64,000 nt of DNA from Blastochloris tepida. Lineage in GTDB: Bacteria; Pseudomonadota; Alphaproteobacteria; Rhizobiales; Xanthobacteraceae. Location of the stretch: NCBI RefSeq assembly GCF_003966715.1, contig NZ_AP018907.1, forward strand, positions 1,104,001 to 1,168,000, read 5' to 3'. Shown here piece by piece: positions 56,461-63,658 of the stretch (position 1 is its first letter; each line of letters starts with the position of its first letter). Both the position numbers and the translations under genes were made by a program. The notes under the pieces were generated by a model. That model did not search any database, had not been told where the DNA came from, and saw only the letters and a program-made list of their open reading frames with translations.

Positions 56461-56487
56461 GCCCCGGCTTGCCGGGGCTCTTTTTTT
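56461..56487 (+). terminator. Hairpin with T run, plus-strand orientation, between A and B
   Basis: GCCCCGGC (56461-56468) and GCCGGGGC (56471-56478) form a strong hairpin followed, on the plus strand, by seven T (56481-56487). As the phage genes here run on the minus strand, it would stop antisense transcription, for example from the plus-strand gene at 49591. The minus strand has seven A before the hairpin and no T run after. Confidence 0.55.
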
Positions 56488-58661
56488 CAGGCGAGGACGG
56501 CTTCGCCGCCGTCCTCGTAGAGCGTGCGCATCGCGCGGTATTCCGACCCGGCGGCGTAGCCGCCGAGCCAGAAGGCTTCCTCTTCCGACAACGGAATGCC
56601 GTCGGCCCGCTTGGCTTCGAGATCGAGCGCGCGCCGGAAGCGCTGCTGGCGATTTTCCTGGACGCGCAGCGGCGTGACGTTCTGACGGGCAGCGGCTGTG
56701 ATCGGTGGCGCCTGCAGCATCTCGGCGTGCAGCTCGGCCGCGCGGCCGGACAGCGTGGCGACAGTCGACGCCGGCTTCGGCGCCATGGCGTCGAGCGCAG
56801 CGGCAATGGCTGGCGTCTCGTGCGCCTCGGTGGGCCGCGGGAAGGCGATGATGTTCTGCGGCATGTCGCGCTCGGCGACGGCAAGCGCGCGCTCCAGCAG
56901 CGACGGGCCGGAGGTGATCTCCTTGATGGCCTTGCGCGCCTCGCGCGTCGCCTCGGACAGGATCTCGGCCTGGGCAGACTTCCGGGCGGCCAGCAGCGCC
57001 GCCGGCTCGATGCCGGCGAGTTCCGGGCACACGCCCTCGCCGACGAAACGACCGTCCGCGACATTGAAGGCGTAGATGCGGCCGGCGTCGGCCGGGTCCA
57101 TGCGCACCAGCACCTGGTCGCCGGGCAGCGCGTCCATGACCACGTAGTGGAAGCCGTCGACCCGCACGCCGAACTTGGTGACGGTGCGCGTGCCGTCGCC
57201 GCCGGCCACCGGCATCAGCAGCAGGTCGAGCGCCCGGGGATCGACGGTGCGGACCGGCCGCTTCGAGCGGGTCGCCGCCAGCGCCGGCGACAGGCCGAGC
57301 GCGCTGTGGGTGCGCTGCGCATAGATGCTCTCGACCCAGCGGTCGACCTGCGCCTGCAGCTCGGCGCCGGTGAGCGCCACGCCGAAGGTCTCGGCGGTGT
57401 CCTCGCCCTGGCGCTCGGCAAAGCTCTTGCGGTCCTCGATCCGCTTGCGGTCGGCGACCGAGTGGCCGACGAAGCCCGGCAGCAGCGTGGCGCAGTCGTG
57501 CTGGAAGGTCTTGATGACGCTCTCGACGAACGCCTTTTGCTGCGGCTGGTAGGGATCGGAGAGCTGCATCTCGATCCCGAGCGCCGCGAACAGCCGCTGG
57601 GTGTCGCGGGCGACAAAATCCGAGCCGTTGTCGGTCTTGACTGCGTCGGGCACGCCCCAGGCGAGGATGGATTTGCGCAGCAGCAGCGCCACCGCGCTCG
57701 CCCGCGGCGTGCGCGAGACGTAGAGCACCAGGCGTCGCGTCGCGATGTCGATGCAGGCGTAGATGGTGTGGCGGCCGTCGACACAGAGCGCATCGATCGG
57801 GCTCGCGTCGATCATCCACAACGTGTTGGGCTCGGTCACCCAGCGATAGCTGCCGACGCCGGAGGGCGCCATCGAGCCGCGATAGCGGTCGGGATCCGAC
57901 AGTTTGGTCAGGGCGACCTTTTCCGTCTCCTTGAGGCGCGCAACATAGTGCTGGAGGGTCCGCACCGGCGGCACGTCGACCGCCTTGCCGTCGCCGAGGT
58001 CGAGACGATCGCCGAACTCGTAGCGGATCTGCGCCCGCAGATGCTCGGCCGAGAGGTGCGGATTGTGCGCGAGCAGCGCCAGCAGGAAGGTGCGCACCGC
58101 GCCGCCATGGGCAAGGTCGAGCACGCCCTTGCCCCGGCGGGCGGCGCCGGGGTCGTGGGCCAGCCTGTCGGCGCGACCCTCGGCGCGGGCGGCGCGCCAG
58201 CGCGCCAGCGTGCGCACAGAGATCTGCGGGATGATCTCGCGGACCCAGGCGTCGATCTGCAGGGCACCGGCGTTGTAGCCGTCGACGAAGAGCGCGGTTT
58301 GTGCCGTCGCGCTCAGGCGCTGGCCGCGGCCGAACGCCTCGAATGCACGGACGATGGCAAGGCGGGCATCGCGCTCGCGCGCCGCGCGGTCGGTGAGGTC
58401 GGTGCCGAGCATCGGCACGGCCAGCGCCGGCGCCGGGGACTCGATCGCCCGGTGGCGCCGCTCGTATTCGATGCGCGCCAGCGGCGGCAGCAGCTCGATG
58501 GCGAATTCCAGCCCGCCGCCGCGGCCGGCGCGCTTGCGCACATGGGCGAGGCTCGACGTCCAGCCGGCGCGCTCGGCATAGATCTGCACGCCGCGCTCGG
58601 TGTCCGGCAGATCTGGCAGCGCCAGGGCGGCGAGTTCGCGCGCGGTGAGCCAGGCCTTCAT
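56487..58661 (-). CDS. A: Phage transposase MuA (DDE integrase core)
   Basis: The 724-residue transposase has an N-terminal DNA-binding part (WLTARELAALALPDLPDTER) and a DDE catalytic core: Asp in LWMIDASPIDAL, Asp in AVKTDNGSDFVARD and Glu in QQKAFVESVIKTF. A Mu-transposase C-terminal beta barrel (LPGDQVLVRMDPADAGRIYA) and a B-interacting tail follow. It cuts the phage ends and joins them to target DNA for replicative transposition. ATG 58661 follows GGAGGG. It should bind the end repeats at 21708-21749 and 62550-62685. Confidence 0.96.
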   Translation of the reverse strand: MKAWLTARELAALALPDLPDTERGVQIYAERAGWTSSLAHVRKRAGRGGGLEFAIELLPPLARIEYERRHRAIESPAPALAVPMLGTDLTDRAARERDARLAIVRAFEAFGRGQRLSATAQTALFVDGYNAGALQIDAWVREIIPQISVRTLARWRAARAEGRADRLAHDPGAARRGKGVLDLAHGGAVRTFLLALLAHNPHLSAEHLRAQIRYEFGDRLDLGDGKAVDVPPVRTLQHYVARLKETEKVALTKLSDPDRYRGSMAPSGVGSYRWVTEPNTLWMIDASPIDALCVDGRHTIYACIDIATRRLVLYVSRTPRASAVALLLRKSILAWGVPDAVKTDNGSDFVARDTQRLFAALGIEMQLSDPYQPQQKAFVESVIKTFQHDCATLLPGFVGHSVADRKRIEDRKSFAERQGEDTAETFGVALTGAELQAQVDRWVESIYAQRTHSALGLSPALAATRSKRPVRTVDPRALDLLLMPVAGGDGTRTVTKFGVRVDGFHYVVMDALPGDQVLVRMDPADAGRIYAFNVADGRFVGEGVCPELAGIEPAALLAARKSAQAEILSEATREARKAIKEITSGPSLLERALAVAERDMPQNIIAFPRPTEAHETPAIAAALDAMAPKPASTVATLSGRAAELHAEMLQAPPITAAARQNVTPLRVQENRQQRFRRALDLEAKRADGIPLSEEEAFWLGGYAAGSEYRAMRTLYEDGGEAVLA

Positions 58662-59113
58662 CGCCGCGCCCTCCATTCGGCGTCGGCGGCCTTCTCCTCC
58701 TGCTCGGCGCGCTCCTTCAGCTCACGCGCCTTCTCGCGCTTCAGCAGCGCCTCGTAGCGCGCCTCGATCACGATCAGCCCGGCCTCGGCCAGCAGCGTGT
58801 TGAGGGCGCGGACATCACCGGTCACCGCCACCAAGCCGGCCAGCCGCAGCGCCGAGATGGCGTGCGGCTTCTCCGGCGAGGCGTAGGCGTCGAGCATCGC
58901 CTTCGAGACCTTCTCGCCGATCTGCGCCGACAGCGCCGCCGCGATCTCCTCGCGGCTCTTGCCGCTGTCATCCATCGTCTTGGCGATCGCCCGCGACAGC
59001 CGCCGCGCCGGCGTCCACGCCCGCACATCCTCATCCGCGAAGCGCGGCACCACCGGTGTCGGCTCCAGGTCGCGGAAGAGGTCGAGCGTGGAGGTGTCCG
59101 GGCGGCGGGCCAT
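58658..59113 (-). CDS. Phage early regulator-like protein upstream of MuA
   Basis: 151 residues. A helix-turn-helix-like middle (SREEIAAALSAQIGEKVSKA, MLDAYASPEKPHAISALRLA) and a coiled C-terminal end (YEALLKREKARELKERAEQE). This kind of protein commonly precedes the transposase in Mu/B3-type phages. ATGA overlap with MuA. Exact role unknown. Confidence 0.8.
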   Translation of the reverse strand: MARRPDTSTLDLFRDLEPTPVVPRFADEDVRAWTPARRLSRAIAKTMDDSGKSREEIAAALSAQIGEKVSKAMLDAYASPEKPHAISALRLAGLVAVTGDVRALNTLLAEAGLIVIEARYEALLKREKARELKERAEQEEKAADAEWRARR

Positions 59114-59117
59114 GGTC

Positions 59118-59975
59118 TCAGGCCTTCACCTGCGGGGTGGCGCCGCGCTTGGCGATCCACAATGCGATGGCATCCTGGTGAGCGTCGAAGAACCGATGCT
59201 GCTCCCTCGGCGGCAGCCGCGAGAATGTGGATGAGACCTTCTCCCACGGGGCCGGTTTTCCCGGCGCAGTGGCTCGGCCATCGAGCACCGCGATCGCCTC
59301 GGCGACCGAGCCCGCCTGCGGCGGATCGGCCTTCAGGATGTCGAGGATCTTCCACTGCCGCTCCGGCACCTCGCGGGCGAGCGCGATGAGTTCCGACTGC
59401 CGGTCGGCGATCGGATCGGCGGCGATCATCTCGCGGATGTCGGCGGTGAGACCGGTGGCGATGGCCACGGCGACTTTGACGGACCGCTCCGAGATATCGA
59501 GCGCTTTGGCGGCGGCCGTTGAAAAGCTTGAGGAAAAAATTAGTGCAGATTCTGCACTATTTTCCTCGGCGCGAGGACGGCCGCGCGGTCGCACGTTTTC
59601 TGTGCTCTCGTAAATCGTCTTCCAGGTCGCGATCGCCACCGCACGGTCGAGCTCGGTCAGCCCGGCCCGGCACATGTTCTCCTTGATCTCGCGCAGCTGC
59701 TGCGCCGACGCGTCCGCATAGGCCGCGGCGTCCACCACGTCGGCCAGCACCATGGTCAGCCCGGCCTGGGCGTGGGCCGCCAACCGGTGCGCGCCGGTGA
59801 TCAGGCGGAAAGTGCGATCGCCGCGCTCGACCACCTCGATCGGCGGCAGCGGCTCGCCGCTCCGGATCGTCTCGGCGAATGTATCGACCCAGTCCTGGCG
59901 CAGCGGGCGCAGGCGGTTCGAGGCGTCGATCTTGGCGATGTCGATCGAGCGCCGAACGGCGTCTTTAATGGGCAT
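59118..59975 (-). CDS. ParB/sulfiredoxin-domain protein
   Basis: The 285-residue protein has a ParB N-terminal domain: IDASNRLRPLRQDWVDTFAE, PLPPIEVVERGDRTFRLITG and AHRLAAHAQAGL (the G-x-HR motif). A helix-turn-helix region follows (STAAAKALDISERSVKVAVA). ParB-fold proteins can be CTPases or nucleases. The usual plasmid partner ParA is absent. In the early operon it may control transcription or replication. Excellent Shine-Dalgarno (GAAGGAGG). Confidence 0.87.
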   Translation of the reverse strand: MPIKDAVRRSIDIAKIDASNRLRPLRQDWVDTFAETIRSGEPLPPIEVVERGDRTFRLITGAHRLAAHAQAGLTMVLADVVDAAAYADASAQQLREIKENMCRAGLTELDRAVAIATWKTIYESTENVRPRGRPRAEENSAESALIFSSSFSTAAAKALDISERSVKVAVAIATGLTADIREMIAADPIADRQSELIALAREVPERQWKILDILKADPPQAGSVAEAIAVLDGRATAPGKPAPWEKVSSTFSRLPPREQHRFFDAHQDAIALWIAKRGATPQVKA

Positions 59976-59986
59976 TGAGACCTCCT

Positions 59987-60217
59987 TCAAAGTGCGAAAC
60001 GGGTTGCCTTCGGGCCTGCCAAAGGCCCGGCAGGCGCGCGGGGAGGGAGACGCGCGCCTGCCGGAAGGTGGGCACTGCTCGTCTGTTGGAGGTCGCGGGT
60101 AGCCCCGCCGCCCCACCACTTCCGCAGGTGGCGCGTCTCGCGCCGTCGAGGGGCGGCGGCGCGGGGATCGGAAGGCGTGTCCACGCTGGCGCGGACGGTG
60201 GACACCGGGCGGGTCAT
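59987..60217 (-). CDS. Small Arg/Pro-rich protein between ner and the ParB-like gene
   Basis: 76 residues (MTRPVSTVRASVDTPSDPRA ... HLRKWWGGGATRDLQQTSSA). ATG 60217 overlaps the ner stop (ATGA) and has GGAGGG just upstream, which supports translation. Composition is Arg/Pro-rich and no family is recognised, so it may be spurious. Confidence 0.5.
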   Translation of the reverse strand: MTRPVSTVRASVDTPSDPRAAAPRRRETRHLRKWWGGGATRDLQQTSSAHLPAGARLPPRAPAGPLAGPKATRFAL

Positions 60218-60501
60218 CTGACCCTCCGGCATGTCAAACGGCTGTCACGCTTTGGACTCGCGATCCGTCGCCCGAGTCGGCTACGCTGCCTGGGAGAGAC
60301 GGGCTGCGCGCTGTAGCGTTCAGGCCACAGGACGGAGGGCTCGACCCCGAGGGCCGCCGCAATCGCCGCCTCGCCGCGCCAATGACGGCGCAGCAGGGCG
60401 ACGTTGCAGGCACTCGGCTCAAGTCCGGCCGCGCGGGCGATGCCCCGGAGGGTCATGCCCCGCCGGTACACCTCCGCCTTGATGGCGTGGCGATCCCACA
60501 T
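60214..60501 (-). CDS. ner: Ner-like DNA-binding protein
   Basis: 95 residues with the Ner/Nlp pattern: MWDRHAIKAEVYRRGMTLRG, IARAAGLEPSACNVALLRRH, GEAAIAAALGVEPSVLWPER. Ner represses the early promoter and the repressor promoter after infection, favouring the lytic path. It is the first gene of the early operon, facing the repressor gene. The C-terminal 20 residues are phage-specific and basic. Confidence 0.92.
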   Translation of the reverse strand: MWDRHAIKAEVYRRGMTLRGIARAAGLEPSACNVALLRRHWRGEAAIAAALGVEPSVLWPERYSAQPVSPRQRSRLGRRIASPKRDSRLTCRRVR

Positions 60502-60520
60502 CGTTCAGTCCGCATCTCTC

Positions 60521-60556
60521 CCCGAAAGCCGGCCGTGCAGGGCCGGCTTTTTCGGG
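60521..60556. terminator. Hairpin in the repressor/ner intergenic region
   Basis: CCCGAAAGCCGGCC and GGCCGGCTTTTTCGGG pair around GTGCAG (60535-60540). Five T (60548-60552) lie in the 3' arm on the plus strand, so it may act as a terminator for rightward transcripts. In the other direction it lies in the leader of ner and could attenuate early transcription. Confidence 0.5.
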
Positions 60557-60633
60557 CGCCGCAAATCATGTTCGTGACGATAATCGGAGAACTCTTCGAT
60601 GCAGTCAAAGAGTTTTTCGGATAGGGGGTTGCT
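60557..60633. promoter_or_regulatory. Candidate early control region (operators and promoters)
   Basis: This AT-richer stretch between ner and the repressor contains inverted repeat AACTCTT (60590-60596) and AAGAGTT (60608-60614). The 14-mer TCGGAGAACTCTTC (60584-60597) recurs inside the repressor gene at about 60832-60845. These are likely repressor or Ner binding sites by location. Individual -35/-10 elements cannot be fixed with confidence. Confidence 0.45.
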
Positions 60634-61263
60634 TTGCTGTTCCGGCAACGCCTCGATGCGCTGATTGCCCAGCTTGACGGAGGAAATATCTCCGCATTCG
60701 CAAGGAGATGCGAGCTTGAGGACAGCTCAATCCGTCAGTGGAAAAAAGGGCCGTCGTTGCCATCGATCGAGAAGGCCCTTCAGCTCGCAAGGGCTTGCGG
60801 TGTTTCGGTCGAGTGGCTTTTTGGGGGTGATTCGGAGAACTCTTCTGACGGAAAGCTCGTCAACATTCCCAAAGCTGACTTTCGTGCGTCAGCTGGGCCT
60901 GGATCGTTGGTCCTGTCCCAGGACCACGGCTCGCTCGCCATGCCACGGCACATTCTGGAGCGGCTGATACTGAGGCCCGAGCACGCGCTCGCGCTGATCG
61001 CCGAGGGCAACTCGATGGCGCAGACGATCGGCGACGGCGATCTGCTGCTGATCGACCGGTCCGACGACGGTCGCCGGCGCCCGCTGGCCAGCGGGTCGGT
61101 CTATGCCCTGACAGTCGACGACGAGGCGTTCGTCAAGCGCATCTATCGCGAGCCCGGCCGCCTGGTGCTGCACTCCGACAGCGGCGCACCGGACATCCCG
61201 GTCGACGACTCCCGGACCGTGCGCATCATCGGCCGGGTGGTCTGGGTCGGCCACGCGTTATGA
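60634..61263 (+). CDS. c: LexA/CI-like phage repressor (XRE + peptidase S24)
   Basis: The 209-residue protein has an N-terminal helix-turn-helix (NISAFARRCELEDSSIRQWK) and a C-terminal S24 domain with nucleophile Ser in ALIAEGNSMAQTIGDGDLLL and Lys in EAFVKRIYREPG. A possible self-cleavage Ala-Gly lies in RASAGPGS. It should keep the prophage silent and be cut upon RecA activation, so induction by DNA damage is likely. The best start is TTG 60634 after AGGGGG. Confidence 0.9.
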   Translation: MLFRQRLDALIAQLDGGNISAFARRCELEDSSIRQWKKGPSLPSIEKALQLARACGVSVEWLFGGDSENSSDGKLVNIPKADFRASAGPGSLVLSQDHGSLAMPRHILERLILRPEHALALIAEGNSMAQTIGDGDLLLIDRSDDGRRRPLASGSVYALTVDDEAFVKRIYREPGRLVLHSDSGAPDIPVDDSRTVRIIGRVVWVGHAL

Positions 61264-61396
61264 TGAGGTCGCCGGCCGTGTCATCTTGATGTCGGACAAC
61301 CAGCGGTACGAGACTGAGACGGACCCTGCACCCGACGTGCAGGGTCTCAAGATCGAAGGCGCGTGCGCTGGTTCGGCCGGACAATATGAGGGAGCC

Positions 61397-61948
61397 ATGT
61401 CGATCGCGCGTAAAGGAGCAGCAATTACCGTGACCGCGGCTCTTTGGGCCGGTCTCGCATTGTTTGTTTATTGGGTTGTGGCCGACTACATCCCCTCATC
61501 CCTCAGTTCGTCTGGGTCGGAGCCGGTCAAAAACGTGCGGGCGGATGCCCTTGCGCGCCGCGATGTCGAAGTCTTCGTCAGAACATTTCTGGACGACGCC
61601 AAGAGCACGCCTACCATTGCACGCAGGGGGGCAAAGATGGACCACCTGGAGGTGGTCTACGAGATGCCCGAGGCGTGGTCGGTGACCTCGGCCAAGCGTC
61701 GCTTTCTTAGGGAGGCGTCAGAGATTATTCCCCAGGTCTTCGCCGGTTTTCCGGACGTCTCGGAGGTCGAAATCACTGGGGTCGCCACGTTGACAGACAT
61801 CCGCGGTCAGGAGAACAAGAAGCGGGTGATCCGCATCGCCTTCGACCGCACCGCCAATGCCGAGATTCGGTGGGAAGGTGTCTTGACCGAGAACGTGCCC
61901 CAGATCGCCACGCGGTACTGGCACCATCCCGCCCTGGATGAACAGTGA
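61397..61948 (+). CDS. Single-span membrane protein of the lysogen
   Basis: 183 residues, with one N-terminal membrane helix (AAITVTAALWAGLALFVYWV) and a soluble domain of unknown fold (VEVFVRTFLDDAKSTPTIAR ... EIIPQVFAGFPDVSEVEIT). ATG 61397 follows GAGGGAG; an ATG at 61289 in frame is possible. It follows the repressor on the same strand and may be expressed in the lysogen, for example for superinfection exclusion. No family recognised. Confidence 0.68.
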   Translation: MSIARKGAAITVTAALWAGLALFVYWVVADYIPSSLSSSGSEPVKNVRADALARRDVEVFVRTFLDDAKSTPTIARRGAKMDHLEVVYEMPEAWSVTSAKRRFLREASEIIPQVFAGFPDVSEVEITGVATLTDIRGQENKKRVIRIAFDRTANAEIRWEGVLTENVPQIATRYWHHPALDEQ

Positions 61949-62406
61949 AACTCGCAGACGCCGCGCGGGTGCAAATCGGGCTTGGGGCCGCGGCGGTGGC
62001 GGCGCTGCTTTGTACCGGCACAGTTATGGCTTCAGAGGTGCGGGTCGTCGACGGCGACACAATCGTCGTCGATGGCGAGCGCATCCGCATCCTGGGACTC
62101 GATGCGCCCGAGATCGGCCACGCTCAATGCGCCGACGAACGGCAGCGCGGTCTCGCCGCGAAGGCCGCGCTCGCCGAGCTGTTGGCCGCCCGCGAGCCCG
62201 AGATCGAGCGCCACGGCCGGGACCGCTATCGCCGCACGCTCGCGGTGGTCCGGGTCGCCGGCCGCAACGTCGCAGCCATCATGATCCGCGCCGGCCACGC
62301 CCGCCTTTACTGGGGTGGCAAACGCCGCGGATGGTGCCGCCCGCCGGCCCAAAAATCCGCATCTCGGATTTCGGAGTTCCCGAGCCCCGCCTTTTCTGGC
62401 ATCTAA
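61945..62406 (+). CDS. Secreted thermonuclease-like (SNase) protein
   Basis: 153 residues with a signal peptide (about 8-29) and a staphylococcal-nuclease-like core: VRVVDGDTIVVDGERIRILG, LDAPEIGHAQCADER, the Arg/Glu-bearing EIERHGRDRYRRTLAVVRVA and GHARLYWGG. Catalytic Arg (RIRILG), Asp and Arg (RDRYRR) positions are present. It is shorter than usual at the C terminus, where phage-end sequence is read. GTG start overlaps the upstream stop (GTGA). Could degrade incoming DNA in the periplasm. Confidence 0.82.
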   Translation: MKLADAARVQIGLGAAAVAALLCTGTVMASEVRVVDGDTIVVDGERIRILGLDAPEIGHAQCADERQRGLAAKAALAELLAAREPEIERHGRDRYRRTLAVVRVAGRNVAAIMIRAGHARLYWGGKRRGWCRPPAQKSASRISEFPSPAFSGI

Positions 62407-62689
62407 GGCTAAGCTATTGGTTTTATGGTCGAGTTTGCGTTTTTCGCCGGTCGACCCAAACTCCGAACTGATTTCGGAGTTCCGCCGGGTACGCCGGCGG
62501 CAGATCAATGGCTTAGCGCCCGCCCCGGGAGGTATCGTCTCTTCGGTTTTGCCATTTGATCTTGCGCGCCTGGCTGAGCGGAGGTGAGGCGTTATCACCG
62601 GCTAAGCCGTTGGCGTCTCACACAATCCAGGCTAATCCCGGCCAATCCCGGACATCCCCCAGATTTGCCATCCGATCTTGCGGGTTACA
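62407..62689. repeat. Prophage right-in-window end with two transposase-binding repeats
   Basis: Inverted 20-mers TGCCATTTGATCTTGCGCGC (62550-62569) and TGCCATCCGATCTTGCGGGT (62666-62685) match, as reverse complements, the repeats at 21708-21749. The element ends ...TTACA at 62689, the inverse of TGTA at the other end. A perfect hairpin ACTCCGAA/TTCGGAGT (62460-62480) near the nuclease stop may be its terminator. The wider spacing of the two sites (116 bp) than at the other end (22 bp) makes the ends asymmetric, as in Mu. Confidence 0.82.
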
Positions 62690-62779
62690 TGTGGCGCAAA
62701 GCGCAGCGAAAACCGCTTCAAGAACCGTTTCAATCCCGGAATCTGAAACGGTTAGATTTGGCTAAGTTATTGATTTTGA

Positions 62780-62825
62780 TGGCGCGTCAGAAAGGATTCG
62801 AACCTCTGACCCGCAGATTCGTAGT
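62780..62825 (-). pseudogene. 3' half of a tRNA-Arg(ACG) gene (att scar)
   Basis: On the minus strand the sequence runs from the anticodon loop (CTACGAA) through an intact T arm (AGAGG-TTCGAAT-CCTTT) and acceptor strand CTGACGC to GCCA. The 5' half (acceptor GCGTCAG, D arm and anticodon 5' strand) is absent, and the sequence before the anticodon loop does not pair. Breaks at the anticodon loop are typical of attachment sites of tyrosine-recombinase elements. Confidence 0.65.
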
Positions 62826-62992
62826 TAGTTAGCCTGCTGGAGCTGTGCTATTTCGGCTCGTAGCCGCGGTGACTCACTTGACGGCCAGCTTATAACCAAC
62901 CGTGTCCCTGGTTTCTATGCGGCGCCGGTGCGCTTAGACACCGCTCGCCAGAATTCGCCATCGCATCCGGTGACTTCCGTCCGGATGCTTAG

Positions 62993-63095
62993 AGCGTGAT
63001 CCGATCTGACTGCATCAGATCGGACGCTCCAAGTTTCTGGTTTGTCGCTTTTTCTTTCGCGCAACCGGTATCCACTTGTGCGGAAAATGCTCTAG
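62993..63095 (-). repeat. Interspersed palindromic repeat, inverted copy
   Basis: AGAGCGTGATCCGATCTGAC and ATCAGATCGGACGCTC form one hairpin. GCAACCGGTATCCACTTGTG then leads to CGGAAAATGCTCTAG. The whole is the reverse complement of the copy at 63779-63904 with minor differences, so the two could recombine and invert the 0.7 kb between them, which holds tRNA-Val. Confidence 0.8.
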
Positions 63096-63186
63096 ATTTT
63101 GCTCGGAATGGTCCGGGTTGGGCCAATTCTAAGCGAAAATGGCCCCGAATGGCCATCTGCAACCGTTTGAATTTCTTGAGAGATTT

Positions 63187-63238
63187 TGGAGCGGGCGAAG
63201 GGATTCGAACCCTCGACCCCAACCTTGGCAAGGTTGGG
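63187..63238 (-). pseudogene. 3' part of a tRNA-Gly(GCC) gene (att scar)
   Basis: On the minus strand CCAACCTTGCCAAGGTTGGG forms an anticodon arm with GCC. It is followed by T arm GAGGG-TTCGAAT-CCCTT and CGCCCGC-T-CCA. The matching 5' acceptor GCGGGCG and a D arm are missing. Like the tRNA-Arg piece nearby, it looks like the residue of an integration event. Confidence 0.65.
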
Positions 63239-63395
63239 CGGCGCTGAGCGAAATTGCATGGCGGGGACCGGTGGCGCTCTCGCGGGGGAGCAGATGCAGG
63301 ACGGCGACTATGCTCGAACGAATGGGCCGAGCCCGGTTTCTGGGGTGTTTTCTGGGGAGCATTCCCCAGCTTTGCCGCTAAGTCCTTGAAAGGAA

Positions 63396-63470
63396 TGGTG
63401 GGCGCGACAGGGATTGAACCTGTGACCCCTCCCGTGTGAAGGGAGTGCTCTCCCGCTGAGCTACGCGCCC
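63396..63470 (-). tRNA. tRNA-Val (anticodon CAC)
   Basis: A complete cloverleaf is seen on the minus strand. Acceptor GGGCGCG pairs with CGCGCCC. The D arm is AGCTCAGCGGGAGAGC. The anticodon arm CTCCC-TTCACAC-GGGAG gives anticodon CAC. The T arm is ACAGG-TTCAATC-CCTGT, and the gene encodes A73-CCA. It is 75 nt with CCA. It reads valine codon GUG. Confidence 0.95.
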
Positions 63471-63658
63471 GCCGAAGCGGAAGTGCTTTCTAGGGGGGGC
63501 GGGCGAGTGGTGTCAAGGACGATGCTGGCGTCGACGCACAGCGATCTGCGCGGGCGGTACGGCAGGGGCGGATGCAAGGCCGGAAAGGGGCGCGCAGCGC
63601 GCCCGAGGCCGGCCCGGATCCGTTACCGTAACGTGTCACGCGCGTGCGTGACGGTTGC

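Larger units (their letters stand above)
21704..62689 (-). mobile_element. Mu-like transposable prophage, apparently complete (40,986 bp)
   Basis: The element carries a full set of transposable-phage genes: LexA-like repressor, ner, MuA, MuB, Gam, GemA, Mor/C activator, endolysin, spanins, Mu-type terminase, portal, F, protease/scaffold and major head protein, a contractile tail, and a Com/methyltransferase pair. Early genes are at the right, late genes at the left. Both ends begin 5'-TGTA and carry two 20-bp repeats in inverted orientation. The 5-bp flanks (GCTCG and TGTGG) differ, so a target duplication is not visible. All core genes are intact, so it may be inducible. The head is Mu-like and the tail follows the P2 gene order. 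Confidence 0.92.
62690..63186. other. Non-coding region right of the prophage
   Basis: No protein gene is supported. It holds a tRNA-Arg 3' fragment (62780-62825) and an interspersed repeat (62993-63095). Around 62700-62760 the short direct repeat GTTTCAATCC / GAAACGG is seen without clear meaning. Confidence 0.4.

Noticed and set aside
56469..58757. Plus-strand open frame of 762 codons
   Set aside because: Antisense to the MuA transposase, whose DDE residues are intact.
21699..62694. 5-bp target-site duplication of the Mu-like prophage
   Set aside because: The flanks GCTCG and TGTGG do not match, nor do nearby offsets.
62780..62825. Intact tRNA-Arg
   Set aside because: Only the part from the anticodon loop to CCA is present. 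No pairing 5' acceptor or D arm is found within 100 bp.
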